Shown piece after piece: positions 14,647-23,738 of a stretch of DNA of 64,000 bases. The notes under the pieces were generated by a model, which worked only from the letters and a program-made list of their open reading frames with translations, was not told where the DNA came from and ran no database searches. Made by a program: the position numbers and the translations under genes. This DNA comes from Pseudomonas sp. St316 (GTDB lineage: Bacteria; Pseudomonadota; Gammaproteobacteria; Pseudomonadales; Pseudomonadaceae), in assembly GCF_018325905.1 (NCBI RefSeq), contig NZ_AP021901.1:1116001-1180000 (forward strand). The letters are read 5' to 3'. Position 1 is the first letter of the stretch. Each line of letters starts with the position of its first letter.

Positions 14647-17202
14647 ATGACCGCCATGACCCCGTGTCCGGACCGTCCAGGGTTGTTGCCTCGCCTGTCT
14701 TCGACGCACGTGCCGCGGCGATCCCTGAGCGAGCCGCTGCTGACTTCCCAAGCGCGGGTAAAACTGCTCTGCGCGCCAGCGGGCAGTGGCAAGAGTGCGT
14801 TGTTCGCCGAGTGCTTCCTGCAGGCTCCCGCCGGGTGTCGGCTGCATTGGTTGCCGCTGGGGGGCGCGGCGTTGAGCGCGATGCAAATGTGCGAGCGCCT
14901 GGCCGAGGTCCTCGGGCTGCCCATGCTCGATGAAGCGGGGCTGCTGGCCCACCTGGCGCGTTTGCAGACGCCCACGTGGTTGTTCCTGGATGATTACTGC
15001 CGGGTGTCGAATCCCGAACTGGACCAGTTGCTCGACCGTCTGTTGAACACCAGCAGTCCGGCCTTGCACCTGTGGCTCAATGGCCGCCGCCGTCCCCACT
15101 GCAACTGGCCGCGGCTGTTGCTCGATGACGAGCTGCACGAGTTCGATGCGCAGGCGTTGTTCTTCACCGCTGACGATGTCCTGCCATGGCTGCGTCATCT
15201 GCCCGGTCCCCAGGCTGCCCGCACTGCCCGCGAGGTGATCCAGCGCAGTGGCGGCTGGTGTGCCGGGGTGCGCATCACGCTGCTGGAGCGTTGCGAATGG
15301 GCGCGCAGTCATGCAACGCCGGGACGGCCAGGGACCTTGGTCGACTACCTGGAGTACGAACTGTTCAGCACGCTGACCCCGGATCTGGCGCAGGCCTGGC
15401 GTGTTCTGGCGCATCTGCCGCGCTTCAATGCCCGGCTATGCGAGCACCTGTTCGGCGACACTGTAGGGGTGCAATGCCTGCCCTTGCTGCTGGACCTGGG
15501 ATGTTTCATCGAGCCATGGGAGCAGACGTCGGACTGGTTGCAGATTTTTCCGGCCCTGGCCCGGCTGGTACGTGAAGAGCCCTGGCCGCAGGGGCGTTCC
15601 TGGCATCGACGGGCCTGTCAGTGGTTTGCTGCCGAGCAGGACTGGCAAATGGCGTTCGAGCAAGCCATGTTGGCTGAGGAGTTCGAGACCGCCGTCAGTT
15701 TCTTGCAGCATCTGAGCTTCGAGCACGTCTTGCAGCGTCGCAACGTGGTGCTGTTGTTGGGCCTGCACGATCAACAAGGCGAAGTGCTGACCCTCGGTAC
15801 GCCGCAATCGGTGGGGTTGGTCACCGCTGCGCTGTTGTTTGCCGGACGCTTCGACCAGGCGTCGACGTGCATTGAGCAACTGGCCAGGTTCCTGCCGCAG
15901 CCTTCGGCCTGCCGGCAGCGACAGGTGCTGGCCAGGTGGCAGGTCTTGCAAGGCTGGTTGCTGCACCTCTCGGGCGATGGAGAACAGGCGCGTGAGCACT
16001 TTCTCCAGGCCCAGGCCAGCCTTGACCCCGAAGCCTGGGCCCAACAGGTACTGTGCCTGGGTGGGCTCACGCAGCAGGCGTTGCTTGCAGGCGAACTGGC
16101 TTCTGCCCATCGGATCAACCGCCAGGCACTGTGCCTGGCGCGTGCGCAAGGTTCGCTGGTATTCGAAGGATTGCTGGAACTGGACCACGCCCAAATCCTG
16201 GAGCAACGCGGCGCGCCTCATCGGGCCGATCATCTGCTGGTCGCCGTCCAGGCGCTGCTGGATAAACCAGGCCAGGACTTTTCCCCGTTGTTGGGGCGTA
16301 TTGCCCTGCGGCGCGGGCGCCTGGCATTGCGCATGGGGTTTGAAGAACGCGCTGCCGAGCAGTTTCAAGCGGGTCTGGAAACGGGCCTGCACAGCCTGGA
16401 CAAACAGGTGCTCTATGGCTTTCTCGGCAAGGCCAGCCTGGCTGCCAACCAGGGCGACTATGGCGAGGCCTTCATGCAACTGCGCGATGCCGAGCGGATC
16501 ATGCAGCAGCGGCACATCCCCGACACCGTTTACCGTGGTGTGTTGTTGCAAACCAGCTGTCAGTTCTGGCTGCAACAGGGGCGGGCGGAACTGGCCCATG
16601 AAGCCTTGACCCGCGTCTTGCGCCATTTTCGCGGACCGCAGGCTAAATACGCGCCGCCCGCGACCCTGGAGTTGATTGCGCGACTTGAATACCTGCTGGT
16701 GTTGGCCGAGTTCTACCTGCAGCGGGCACACGATCCGCAAACTCAACTCAGAGCAATGATCGCCCAGGCACGGGACAGTGAAATGCACAGCTTGGAAGCC
16801 GAGCTGCATCTGGTTCTGACGGAGGTTGTCTGGTTATCCGGTGATCGTGCCCAGGCCCGGACGATGCTGCAGGAGGGGCTTGCGCGAGTCGCCTGCTGGC
16901 GGGCCCAGCAAGCTTTGTGTGAGTTGCGCTTGCGCCAGCCCGAGCTCTTGCGTTGGGTACAAACGGCGGAGCAAGTCGAGGGGACGACGGTGCTGGCGAT
17001 CGAAGAACCGTTACTCAGTCACCGTGAACTGCAAGTGCTGGAGTTGATTGCACAGGGCTATTCCAATCAGCAAATTGCCGAACGGTTGTTCATATCGTTG
17101 CATACCGTAAAAACCCATTCACGGCGGATACATAGCAAGTTGGGGGTGCAACGGCGTACTCAAGCGGTAGCAAAAGCTAAAGTCATGGGCATGATGACTT
17201 AG
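14647..17202 (+). CDS. MalT-like LuxR-family ATP-dependent regulator
   Basis: An 851-residue transcription factor of the large MalT/AcoK type. The N-terminal NTPase has Walker A APAGSGKS (residues 43-50) and a Walker B-like TWLFLDDYC near 115. A long helical repeat region follows (about 350-770). The C-terminal LuxR helix-turn-helix reads SHRELQVLELIAQGYSNQQIAERLFISLHTVKTH. MalT-type proteins bind ATP and an inducer to activate transcription. Located right after DUF1302/DUF1329 on the same strand but behind a terminator, it probably has its own promoter and regulates that pair and perhaps the lipid-enzyme genes upstream. Confidence 0.9.
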   Translation: MTAMTPCPDRPGLLPRLSSTHVPRRSLSEPLLTSQARVKLLCAPAGSGKSALFAECFLQAPAGCRLHWLPLGGAALSAMQMCERLAEVLGLPMLDEAGLLAHLARLQTPTWLFLDDYCRVSNPELDQLLDRLLNTSSPALHLWLNGRRRPHCNWPRLLLDDELHEFDAQALFFTADDVLPWLRHLPGPQAARTAREVIQRSGGWCAGVRITLLERCEWARSHATPGRPGTLVDYLEYELFSTLTPDLAQAWRVLAHLPRFNARLCEHLFGDTVGVQCLPLLLDLGCFIEPWEQTSDWLQIFPALARLVREEPWPQGRSWHRRACQWFAAEQDWQMAFEQAMLAEEFETAVSFLQHLSFEHVLQRRNVVLLLGLHDQQGEVLTLGTPQSVGLVTAALLFAGRFDQASTCIEQLARFLPQPSACRQRQVLARWQVLQGWLLHLSGDGEQAREHFLQAQASLDPEAWAQQVLCLGGLTQQALLAGELASAHRINRQALCLARAQGSLVFEGLLELDHAQILEQRGAPHRADHLLVAVQALLDKPGQDFSPLLGRIALRRGRLALRMGFEERAAEQFQAGLETGLHSLDKQVLYGFLGKASLAANQGDYGEAFMQLRDAERIMQQRHIPDTVYRGVLLQTSCQFWLQQGRAELAHEALTRVLRHFRGPQAKYAPPATLELIARLEYLLVLAEFYLQRAHDPQTQLRAMIAQARDSEMHSLEAELHLVLTEVVWLSGDRAQARTMLQEGLARVACWRAQQALCELRLRQPELLRWVQTAEQVEGTTVLAIEEPLLSHRELQVLELIAQGYSNQQIAERLFISLHTVKTHSRRIHSKLGVQRRTQAVAKAKVMGMMT

Positions 17203-17290
17203 GGCATCGCTGCCTGTATCAGCGCCGGTGGTTGTAGTGCCCCCCTTGATATGGAACTCTATCGAGCATTGCCTTTTTGAACTCTCCTCA

Positions 17291-17980
17291 ATGTCTCGCT
17301 CGCAACGTCTCTTGACCTTGATCCAGATTTTACGTCGCCACCGTTTTCCTGTTGCTGGAGCAGTGCTGGCCCGTGAACTTGGCATCACCCTCCGCACCCT
17401 CTATAGGGACATTGATACCTTAAAGGAACAAGGCGCAAGCATTGAAGGCGTCGCAGGGCTTGGTTTTGTGTTGCGTCCCGGGTTTATGCTCCCGCCACTG
17501 ATGTTTTCAGAAGACGAGATAGAGGCCCTCGTGTTGGGCTCGCGCTGGGTAGCTAGGCGTGCGGATGAGCGTTTGGGTCAGGCTGCACGTAATGCCCTTG
17601 ATAAAATTGCTGCTGTCCTACCATCAGGCTTGAGGGACGAGCTAGACGCTACTGCGCTACTCATCGGGCCTAGCGCCTCGCCCTTGCCAGCAGACATCGT
17701 GCAGCCGCTTATTCGAAAGGCGATCAGGGAAGAACTGAAAGCGCAAGTCACCTACAAGGATCAGCAGGGCGAGAAATCCTGCCGAACAATCTGGCCATTC
17801 GCACTGGGTTATTTTGATGATGCACGCGTGCTGGTGGCCTGGTGCGAGCTGCGTGGTGGTTTTCGTCACTTTCGCAGTGACCGGATTAGCACTTTCAATG
17901 TCGCCCAGGAGAGATATCCGCGCCGACGCCAAGCACTGTTGAAGGCTTGGCGTCTTCAGGAGGGGCTCACTCCTCAATAG
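17291..17980 (+). CDS. YafY-type HTH/WYL transcriptional regulator
   Basis: A 229-residue regulator with an N-terminal winged helix (MSRSQRLLTLIQILRRHRFP, then ARELGITLRTLYRDIDTL) and a WYL-type effector domain (about 130-215; the loop KDQQGEKSCRTIWPFALGYFDDARVLVAWCELR and RHFRSDRIS). WYL domains sense nucleic-acid-like ligands in some family members. It begins at 17291; an upstream in-frame Met exists at 17228 but gives a poor extension. The next gene is a VOC protein on the same strand, the usual arrangement for YafY-family regulators. The codon usage and base composition are more AT-rich than the flanking genes, suggesting acquisition by transfer. Confidence 0.85.
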   Translation: MSRSQRLLTLIQILRRHRFPVAGAVLARELGITLRTLYRDIDTLKEQGASIEGVAGLGFVLRPGFMLPPLMFSEDEIEALVLGSRWVARRADERLGQAARNALDKIAAVLPSGLRDELDATALLIGPSASPLPADIVQPLIRKAIREELKAQVTYKDQQGEKSCRTIWPFALGYFDDARVLVAWCELRGGFRHFRSDRISTFNVAQERYPRRRQALLKAWRLQEGLTPQ

Positions 17981-18084
17981 GCGATGACTGCTGACAGAAA
18001 TGGGTAGTGGCGTACGTAGGATAGAAGGCGCTAGCAAGCATCGTGCTGATAGCGCCACTTTCATCCATCGTTAAGAGCACCCAA

Positions 18085-18456
18085 ATGATCAAGCCCAACT
18101 TCTTCATTTTGTATGTAGACAGCCCAGAAACCAGCGCGAGCTTCTATGCCGACTTATTGGGCAGCGCGCCTGTAGAGGCTTCGGCCACGTTTGCCATGTT
18201 CGCTTTAGACTCAGGGTTCATGTTGGGGCTTTGGTCCAAGCACACCGTCGAACCACGCGTAGCCTGCATTGGGGTGGCAGGCGAAGTGGCGTTCTCTGTC
18301 GCGGAAAAAGCCGTTGTTGACTCGACCTATCAAGCATGGATGGCCAGGGGGTTAACCGTTATACAAACACCGGTAGATATGGATTTCGGGTATACGTTTG
18401 TCGTTCTTGATCCGGATGGTCATCGGCTGCGTGTGTTCGCGGCGTCGAACACCTAG
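18085..18456 (+). CDS. VOC (glyoxalase/bleomycin-resistance) family protein
   Basis: A 123-residue protein with the vicinal oxygen chelate fold: N-terminal FILYVDSPETSASFYADLLG and C-terminal YTFVVLDPDGHRLRVFAA, the pair of beta-alpha-beta-beta-beta modules. The metal-ligand pattern is not clear enough to assign a reaction; the similarity is to phenazine or drug-antibiotic-binding VOC proteins often controlled by an adjacent YafY-type regulator. The upstream in-frame extension (18043) was rejected because of the better context at ATG 18085. Likely regulated by the upstream gene (104-base gap). Confidence 0.85.
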   Translation: MIKPNFFILYVDSPETSASFYADLLGSAPVEASATFAMFALDSGFMLGLWSKHTVEPRVACIGVAGEVAFSVAEKAVVDSTYQAWMARGLTVIQTPVDMDFGYTFVVLDPDGHRLRVFAASNT

Positions 18457-18678
18457 TTTACGTTTAGGGCGCCAGCGCGCCATACCAGTAAGCGGCTGGT
18501 ACCCCACCAGCCGGGACGGGTTCATCACGTCCACGGCACGGCGGCTAATGTGGCCGACACGGAAAGAACACGAAAACGCTTACATTTTGCCTTTTTACAA
18601 TAAGGGGGGCGGCTGGGGTATAACTGAATGGACGGACCGAACAGGAAGTTCGGGCCCCCTGACATGACAAGGACGTTT
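18457..18678. other. Non-coding gap before unrecognised gene
   Basis: No gene seen. The stretch is mixed in composition with small inverted pieces (ggctggtaccccaccagcc at about 18494-18512) and ends in a ribosome binding site aaggacg just before 18679. Confidence 0.4.
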
Positions 18679-19380
18679 ATGAATACTCAGTTATTTTCTT
18701 CTTATTCCGAAAAATTTCGCGCGCTGAAGAACACGCGTGTGGATTTCGCGGTGAAAGTGCTATTGGGCGGTTATCTGGAAGGCTTGGGTGTCAACCCATT
18801 GAATACCTACTTGAATACCTTGGCAGACTTTCCGAATCCCGAAGTGGGTTCTTCTGAAACCCTGTTCGATGAAACGCTGGCCTGCGTTGTAAAACAGCGA
18901 TTGCCCAATTACACGCAAGCCGTCAGTAATGTGTTCAGCAAGCGTTATTCCTTTGCCACGGAAGATCGGGTCAAGGCCCTGGATTTAATCGCTTTTGAAA
19001 AAATTGTCGTGGATATCGTTACAAGTCTGGCAGAAAAACCTTCAATGGATTTATCCAAGCGGTCCATTATGCCCGTGGATGCCATGGACGTTCATGCTGC
19101 CTTGAAAGTTCATCTGCCCGGCGTCGACCTGGATAAAGTCCATGTCACCAGTTTTGTGCCCCATGACTCCGGAGAATGGATGGTGTCTTCTTCTGAACCA
19201 CTGATTGACTATCTACTGGACCATTTCCACCATAATGATATTCCCTACCACTCCAAGGGCGACCATCAGGGCATCTACAGGGTCGCCTTCAGTGGCGAAG
19301 AGCGTCATCGCCATCCGCGACTGGCCCCCGCTCATCTCAATGAACTACTGATCAGGATTGTCCCGGATTTCCTGCGCTGA
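18679..19380 (+). CDS. Hypothetical protein, family not recognised
   Basis: A 233-residue soluble-looking protein starting MNTQLFSSYSEKFRALKN. It has no signal peptide or membrane segment and no motif I recognise. Notable segments are VDFAVKVLLGGYLEGLGVNPLNTYLNTLADFP and the C-terminal PLIDYLLDHFHHNDIPYHSKGDHQGIYRVAFSG, rich in His and Asp. The start is chosen because AAGGACG lies at the right distance before ATG 18679; an alternative Met is 15 bases upstream. The gene is AT-richer than its neighbours and its 3' end overlaps the 3' end of hmgR by 36 bases on the opposite strand. It could be part of a transferred islet with the YafY/VOC pair. Function unknown. Confidence 0.7.
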   Translation: MNTQLFSSYSEKFRALKNTRVDFAVKVLLGGYLEGLGVNPLNTYLNTLADFPNPEVGSSETLFDETLACVVKQRLPNYTQAVSNVFSKRYSFATEDRVKALDLIAFEKIVVDIVTSLAEKPSMDLSKRSIMPVDAMDVHAALKVHLPGVDLDKVHVTSFVPHDSGEWMVSSSEPLIDYLLDHFHHNDIPYHSKGDHQGIYRVAFSGEERHRHPRLAPAHLNELLIRIVPDFLR

Positions 19381-20166
19381 TCCCGGAGCCGCTTCATACC
19401 CCATCCGCCAACTCACGGCCCGGGTCGCCGCCAACAGGCGTTGCGCCGCCGGGCCGTTTTCGTCGGCGTGGAACAGTGAGGTCGGACCGACGATGGTCAT
19501 CACCGCCTTCACCTCGCCGACCGCATTGAACACTGGGGCGGACAAGGCGTCCACGCCCGGCATCAGCAAGCCATGCACATGGTGCAGGCCGCGGCTGCGA
19601 ATTTGCTCGCACAACGCGGCATAAGCGCGGTCGTCGGCGAGGGCGTGGTGCTCGCTGCCTTGTACTTCCTGCTCGCGCAAGCCGATGGTCTCGCGCTCCG
19701 GCAGATAGGCGCTGAACACCAGCCCCGTGGACGAACTGAGCAGCGGCAATACCGAGCCCAGTTGCGTCACCACCGTCACGGCTCGCACGGCGGGTTCGAT
19801 ACGCACCACGGTCGCGCCATGGTTGCCCCATACCGCCAGGAAGCAGGTTTCGTTCAAATCGTCGCGCAACTCGGACAAGGGCAGGGCAGCCACTTGCAGC
19901 ACGTCCATGCCGTTGAGCGCTGCCAGGCCTACGCGCAGGGCCTCGCGGCCCAGGCCATAGTGGTTGGTGGCGGCGTTCTGCTCGGCAAACCCGCTGGCGA
20001 TCAAGGCCTGCAGATACCGATGAACCTTGCTCGCTGGCATTTGCACGTGTTCGGCCAGCCGCGACAGCGACGTGGAGGGCGACAGTTCGGCCAAGGCCTT
20101 GAGGATGTCGGTGCCGACTTCGGCCGAGCGGACTTTCTGTTTACCGTTGCTGAGCGGGGTTTCCAT
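19345..20166 (-). CDS. hmgR: IclR-family repressor of homogentisate catabolism, HmgR
   Basis: A 273-residue IclR regulator with an N-terminal winged helix (ILKALAELSPSTSLSRLAEHVQMPASKVHRYLQALIASGFAEQ) and a C-terminal ligand-binding domain (ETCFLAVWGNHGATVVRIEPAVRAV; STGLVFSAYLPERE). Its position, divergent from hmgA with a 151-base gap, is that of HmgR, which represses hmgABC until homogentisate binds. The 17-base palindrome at 20228-20244 is the probable operator. Its 3' end overlaps the end of the hypothetical gene at 18679 by 36 bases in antisense orientation. Confidence 0.9.
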   Translation of the reverse strand: METPLSNGKQKVRSAEVGTDILKALAELSPSTSLSRLAEHVQMPASKVHRYLQALIASGFAEQNAATNHYGLGREALRVGLAALNGMDVLQVAALPLSELRDDLNETCFLAVWGNHGATVVRIEPAVRAVTVVTQLGSVLPLLSSSTGLVFSAYLPERETIGLREQEVQGSEHHALADDRAYAALCEQIRSRGLHHVHGLLMPGVDALSAPVFNAVGEVKAVMTIVGPTSLFHADENGPAAQRLLAATRAVSWRMGYEAAPGSAQEIRDNPDQ

Positions 20167-20227
20167 GGAGGCGCAGGGTCCAGAGGCGAATGGGCGTCTT
20201 TATAGCTTGACGGTCGCTGTCGAGCAA

Positions 20228-20244
20228 ATTACGTTATGCGTAAT
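20228..20244. promoter_or_regulatory. Probable HmgR operator
   Basis: ATTACG, spacer TTATG, CGTAAT form a 17-base palindrome between hmgR and hmgA, followed by a further ATTACG half-site at 20248-20253. The P. putida HmgR operator is also described as a 17-base palindrome in this position. Confidence 0.75.
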
Positions 20245-20317
20245 TGAATTACGATAAAAATAACCCGGTGCGCCTCAATCACTCCACTGAGTGACGGGCC
20301 GCATTCCAGGAGGCTCC

Positions 20318-21622
20318 ATGAACCTCGATTCCCCAGTGTCGGACCTGGTCTACCAGGCAGGCTTCGGTAACGAATTCGCCAGCGAAGCATTGCCCGGCGC
20401 ATTACCGGTCGGCCAGAACTCGCCACAGAAAGCCCCGTACGGTCTCTATGCCGAGTTGTTCTCCGGCACCGCATTCACCATGGCCCGCAACGAAGCGCGG
20501 CGTACCTGGATGTACCGCATCCGGCCCTCGGCCAATCACCCGGCCTTCACCAAGCTGGAACGGCAATTGGCGGGCGGCCCATTGGGCGAAGTCACGCCCA
20601 ATCGCCTGCGTTGGAGCCCGCTGGAGATTCCCGCCGAACCCACCGATTTCATCGACGGGCTGGTGTGCATGGCGGCCAATGCCGGTGCGGACAAACCGGC
20701 CGGCATCAGCCTTTATCAGTACCGGGCCAACCGCTCCATGGAGCGGGTATTTTTCAATGCCGACGGTGAATGGCTGATCGTGCCGCAACTGGGGCGGCTG
20801 CGGATCGCCACCGAGTTGGGCGTGCTGGAACTGGCACCGCTGGAAATCGCCGTGCTGCCTCGGGGCCTGAAGTTTCGCGTTGAGCTGCTCGACCCGCAGG
20901 CCCGTGGTTACCTCGCCGAAAACCATGGCGCGCCGCTGCGCCTGCCGGATCTGGGGCCCATCGGCAGCAATGGCCTGGCGAACCCGCGGGACTTCCTGAC
21001 GCCGGTCGCCCATTACGAGAACCTCGCGCAACCGACCCCGCTGGTGCAGAAATTCCTCGGTGAGTTGTGGGGTTGCGAGCTGGATCATTCGCCCCTCGAC
21101 GTGGTGGCCTGGCACGGCAACAACGTGCCGTATAAATATGATCTGCGCCGCTTCAACACCATCGGCACGGTCAGCTTCGACCACCCGGATCCGTCGATTT
21201 TTACCGTGTTGACCTCACCCACCAGCGTCCACGGCCTGGCCAACCTCGACTTCGTGATTTTTCCGCCACGCTGGATGGTGGCGGAAAACACCTTCCGGCC
21301 GCCGTGGTTCCACCGCAACTTGATGAACGAATTCATGGGCCTGATCCAGGGCGCCTACGATGCCAAGGCCGAAGGTTTCCTGCCGGGCGGCGCCTCCTTG
21401 CACAGTTGCATGAGTGCCCATGGCCCGGACGGCGAAACCTGCACCAAGGCGATCAACGCTGAGCTTCAGCCGGCGAAAATCGACAACACCATGGCCTTCA
21501 TGTTCGAGACCAGCCAAGTGTTGCGTCCAAGCCGTTTCGCCCTGGACTGCCCGCAACTGCAAACCGACTACGATGCATGTTGGGCCTCGCTGCCTGTCAC
21601 GTTCGACCCGACCCGGAGATAA
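20318..21622 (+). CDS. hmgA: Homogentisate 1,2-dioxygenase HmgA
   Basis: Fe(II) dioxygenase that opens the ring of homogentisate to maleylacetoacetate in tyrosine and phenylalanine breakdown. The 434-residue protein starts [20 protein letters not shown]; the iron-site region is [17 protein letters not shown] and [17 protein letters not shown], with the His and Glu ligands in place. The start at 20318 follows a perfect AGGAGG; an earlier in-frame Met exists nine codons upstream. It is the first gene of hmgA-fahA-maiA, 151 bases from divergent hmgR, and is followed by fahA after a 3-base gap. Confidence 0.96.
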   Translation: MNLDSPVSDLVYQAGFGNEFASEALPGALPVGQNSPQKAPYGLYAELFSGTAFTMARNEARRTWMYRIRPSANHPAFTKLERQLAGGPLGEVTPNRLRWSPLEIPAEPTDFIDGLVCMAANAGADKPAGISLYQYRANRSMERVFFNADGEWLIVPQLGRLRIATELGVLELAPLEIAVLPRGLKFRVELLDPQARGYLAENHGAPLRLPDLGPIGSNGLANPRDFLTPVAHYENLAQPTPLVQKFLGELWGCELDHSPLDVVAWHGNNVPYKYDLRRFNTIGTVSFDHPDPSIFTVLTSPTSVHGLANLDFVIFPPRWMVAENTFRPPWFHRNLMNEFMGLIQGAYDAKAEGFLPGGASLHSCMSAHGPDGETCTKAINAELQPAKIDNTMAFMFETSQVLRPSRFALDCPQLQTDYDACWASLPVTFDPTRR

Positions 21623-21625
21623 CCC

Positions 21626-22930
21626 ATGACTCAACTTTCCCCTGCCCGTAGCTGGGTCGCCAGCGCCAACGGCCACGCCGATTTCCCGTTGCAGAACCTG
21701 CCATTGGGTATTTTCAGCGTCGATGGCGGTGCCTTGCGCAGCGGCGTGGCGATTGGCGAGCGGATTTTCGATCTGCAGGCGGCGCTGCAGGCGGGCTTGT
21801 TCGAGGGCGCGGTGCAACAAGCCGTCGAAGCCATGGCTGACGGCCAGTTGAATGGGTTTTTCGACCTGGGTCGCAGCGCCCGGGTTGCCCTGCGTGAACG
21901 ACTGCTGGAACTGTTGCGCGAAGATAGCCCGCTGCGCGACAAGGTCGAAGCCTTGGAGGCGAAGCTGCTGCTCCTTGCCGCCGACTGCCAGATGCACCTG
22001 CCGGCCAGAATCAACGACTACACCGACTTCTACGTCGGTATCGAACACGCGCAGAATGTCGGCAAGTTGTTCCGCCCCGACAATCCGTTGCTGCCCAACT
22101 ACAAATACGTCCCCATCGGTTACCACGGCCGCGCCTCGACCATTCGCCCGTCCGGCACCGACGTGCGCCGTCCCAAGGGCCAGACCCTGCCGGCCGGCCA
22201 GACCGAGCCGACCTTCGGCCCGTGTGCGCGGCTGGACTATGAACTGGAACTGGGCATCTGGATTGGCAAGGGCAATGCCCTGGGCGAGCCGATCCTCATC
22301 GGTGATGCCGCTGAACACATTGGCGGGTTCTGCCTGCTCAACGACTGGTCGGCCCGGGATATCCAGGCGTGGGAATACCAGCCCTTGGGGCCCTTTCTGT
22401 CGAAGAGTTTCCTGACCAGTATTTCGCCATGGGTGGTGACCGCCGAGGCCCTGGAACCGTTCCGTCGCCCGCAACCGGCACGCCCGGAAGGCGATCCGCA
22501 ACCGCTGCCGTATCTGCTGGACACGCGTGACCAGGCCGGCGGTGCCTTCGACATCGAATTGGAGGTGCTGTTGCTGACCGAGGCGATGGGCGAGCAAAAC
22601 CTGTCAGCCCAGCGCCTGACCCTGAGCAACACCCAGTACATGTACTGGACCGTGGCGCAAATGGTTGCGCACCACAGCGTCAACGGTTGCCAGTTGCAGG
22701 CCGGCGACCTGTTTGGCTCGGGCACCCTGTCGGGACCTGAAAACCATCAGTTCGGCAGCCTGCTGGAAATCACCGAGGGCGGCAAAAAACCGATCGAGCT
22801 GGCGTCTGGCGAAGTGCGCCGCTTCCTTGAGGACGGTGACGAAATCATCTTGCGGGCCCGTTGCCGCCGCGAGGGTTTCGCGTCTATCGGCTTCGGCGAG
22901 TGCCGGGGCAAGATCCTGTCGGCGCGCTGA
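21626..22930 (+). CDS. fahA: Fumarylacetoacetase
   Basis: Hydrolyses fumarylacetoacetate to fumarate and acetoacetate, the last step of tyrosine breakdown (also called HmgB). The 434-residue protein has the N-terminal SH3-like domain (NLPLGIFSVDG) and the FAH catalytic domain with INDYTDFYVGIEHAQNVGKLFR (the His acting as base), YHGRASTIRPSG and the metal-site EPTFGPCARLDYELELGIWIGKGN, then VLLNDWSARDIQAWEY-type sequence. It sits 3 bases after hmgA and 10 bases before maiA. Confidence 0.95.
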   Translation: MTQLSPARSWVASANGHADFPLQNLPLGIFSVDGGALRSGVAIGERIFDLQAALQAGLFEGAVQQAVEAMADGQLNGFFDLGRSARVALRERLLELLREDSPLRDKVEALEAKLLLLAADCQMHLPARINDYTDFYVGIEHAQNVGKLFRPDNPLLPNYKYVPIGYHGRASTIRPSGTDVRRPKGQTLPAGQTEPTFGPCARLDYELELGIWIGKGNALGEPILIGDAAEHIGGFCLLNDWSARDIQAWEYQPLGPFLSKSFLTSISPWVVTAEALEPFRRPQPARPEGDPQPLPYLLDTRDQAGGAFDIELEVLLLTEAMGEQNLSAQRLTLSNTQYMYWTVAQMVAHHSVNGCQLQAGDLFGSGTLSGPENHQFGSLLEITEGGKKPIELASGEVRRFLEDGDEIILRARCRREGFASIGFGECRGKILSAR

Positions 22931-22940
22931 GGGGCAGGGC

Positions 22941-23579
22941 ATGGAACTCTATACCTACTACCGCTCCACCTCGTCCTATCGGGTGCGCATTGCGTTGGCG
23001 CTCAAGGGGCTGCAATACCAGGCCCTGCCGGTCAACCTGATCGCACCGGCGGGGGGCGCGCATCGCCAACCCACCTACCTGGCGATCAATCCCCAGGGCC
23101 GGGTGCCGGCGCTGCGCACCGATGAGGGCGCGCTGCTGGTGCAATCGCCTGCCATCATCGAATACTTGGAGGAACGTTATCCACAGGTGCCGCTGCTCAG
23201 CGCCGACCTGACGGTGCGCGCCCATGAGCGTGGCGTCGCCGCGCTGATCGGTTGCGATATTCACCCCCTGCACAACGTCAGCGTGCTCAACAAACTGCGG
23301 GAGTGGGGGCACGATGAAACGCAGGTGACGGAGTGGATCGGGCACTGGATCAGCCAGGGCTTGGCGGCGGTGGAGCAGTTGATTGGCGATGATGGCTATT
23401 GCTTCGGTGCAGAGCCGGGCCTGGCGGATGTGTACCTGATCCCGCAGTTGTACGCGGCTGAGCGGTTCAATATCTCGTTGCTGGCGTATCCGCGGATCCG
23501 TCGTGTTGCGGCGTTGGCGGCTGGGCATGCGGCGTTCCAGCAGGCGCATCCGGCGAAGCAGCCCGATACACCTAACTGA
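22941..23579 (+). CDS. maiA: Maleylacetoacetate isomerase
   Basis: Glutathione-dependent zeta-class GST that isomerises maleylacetoacetate to fumarylacetoacetate (HmgC). The 212-residue protein begins MELYTYYRSTSSYRVRIALALKG with the SSCSWRVRIAL-like active-site motif, here STSSYRVRIAL, followed by the NPQGRVPAL cis-proline loop and QSPAIIEYLEERYP. The C-terminal domain carries GLADVYLIPQLYAAERF. The start at 22941 fits the RBS gaggggcagggc. It completes the operon; a REP pair follows. Confidence 0.93.
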   Translation: MELYTYYRSTSSYRVRIALALKGLQYQALPVNLIAPAGGAHRQPTYLAINPQGRVPALRTDEGALLVQSPAIIEYLEERYPQVPLLSADLTVRAHERGVAALIGCDIHPLHNVSVLNKLREWGHDETQVTEWIGHWISQGLAAVEQLIGDDGYCFGAEPGLADVYLIPQLYAAERFNISLLAYPRIRRVAALAAGHAAFQQAHPAKQPDTPN

Positions 23580-23600
23580 TCTTGATGTTGGCTGTTCCAT

Positions 23601-23700
23601 CGCCATCGCGAGCAAGCTCGCTCCCACACTGGATCTGCGGTGAACACAAAACCTGAGTTCACTACGATTAACTGTGGGAGCGAGCTTGCTCGCGATGGCG
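23601..23700. repeat. REP pair, outward arrangement
   Basis: catcgcgagcaagctcgctcccac at about 23601-23628 and gtgggagcgagcttgctcgcgatgg at about 23672-23698, a tail-to-tail arrangement between maiA and the convergent SirB1-family gene. Confidence 0.85.
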
Positions 23701-23738
23701 ATTTAACAGTCGACCAAGATGTACAGCCCCACGACAGC

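Noticed and set aside
15436..16809. A 457-codon open frame antisense to the MalT-like gene
   Set aside because: No family and no start context; the plus-strand protein has a complete P-loop and LuxR domain.
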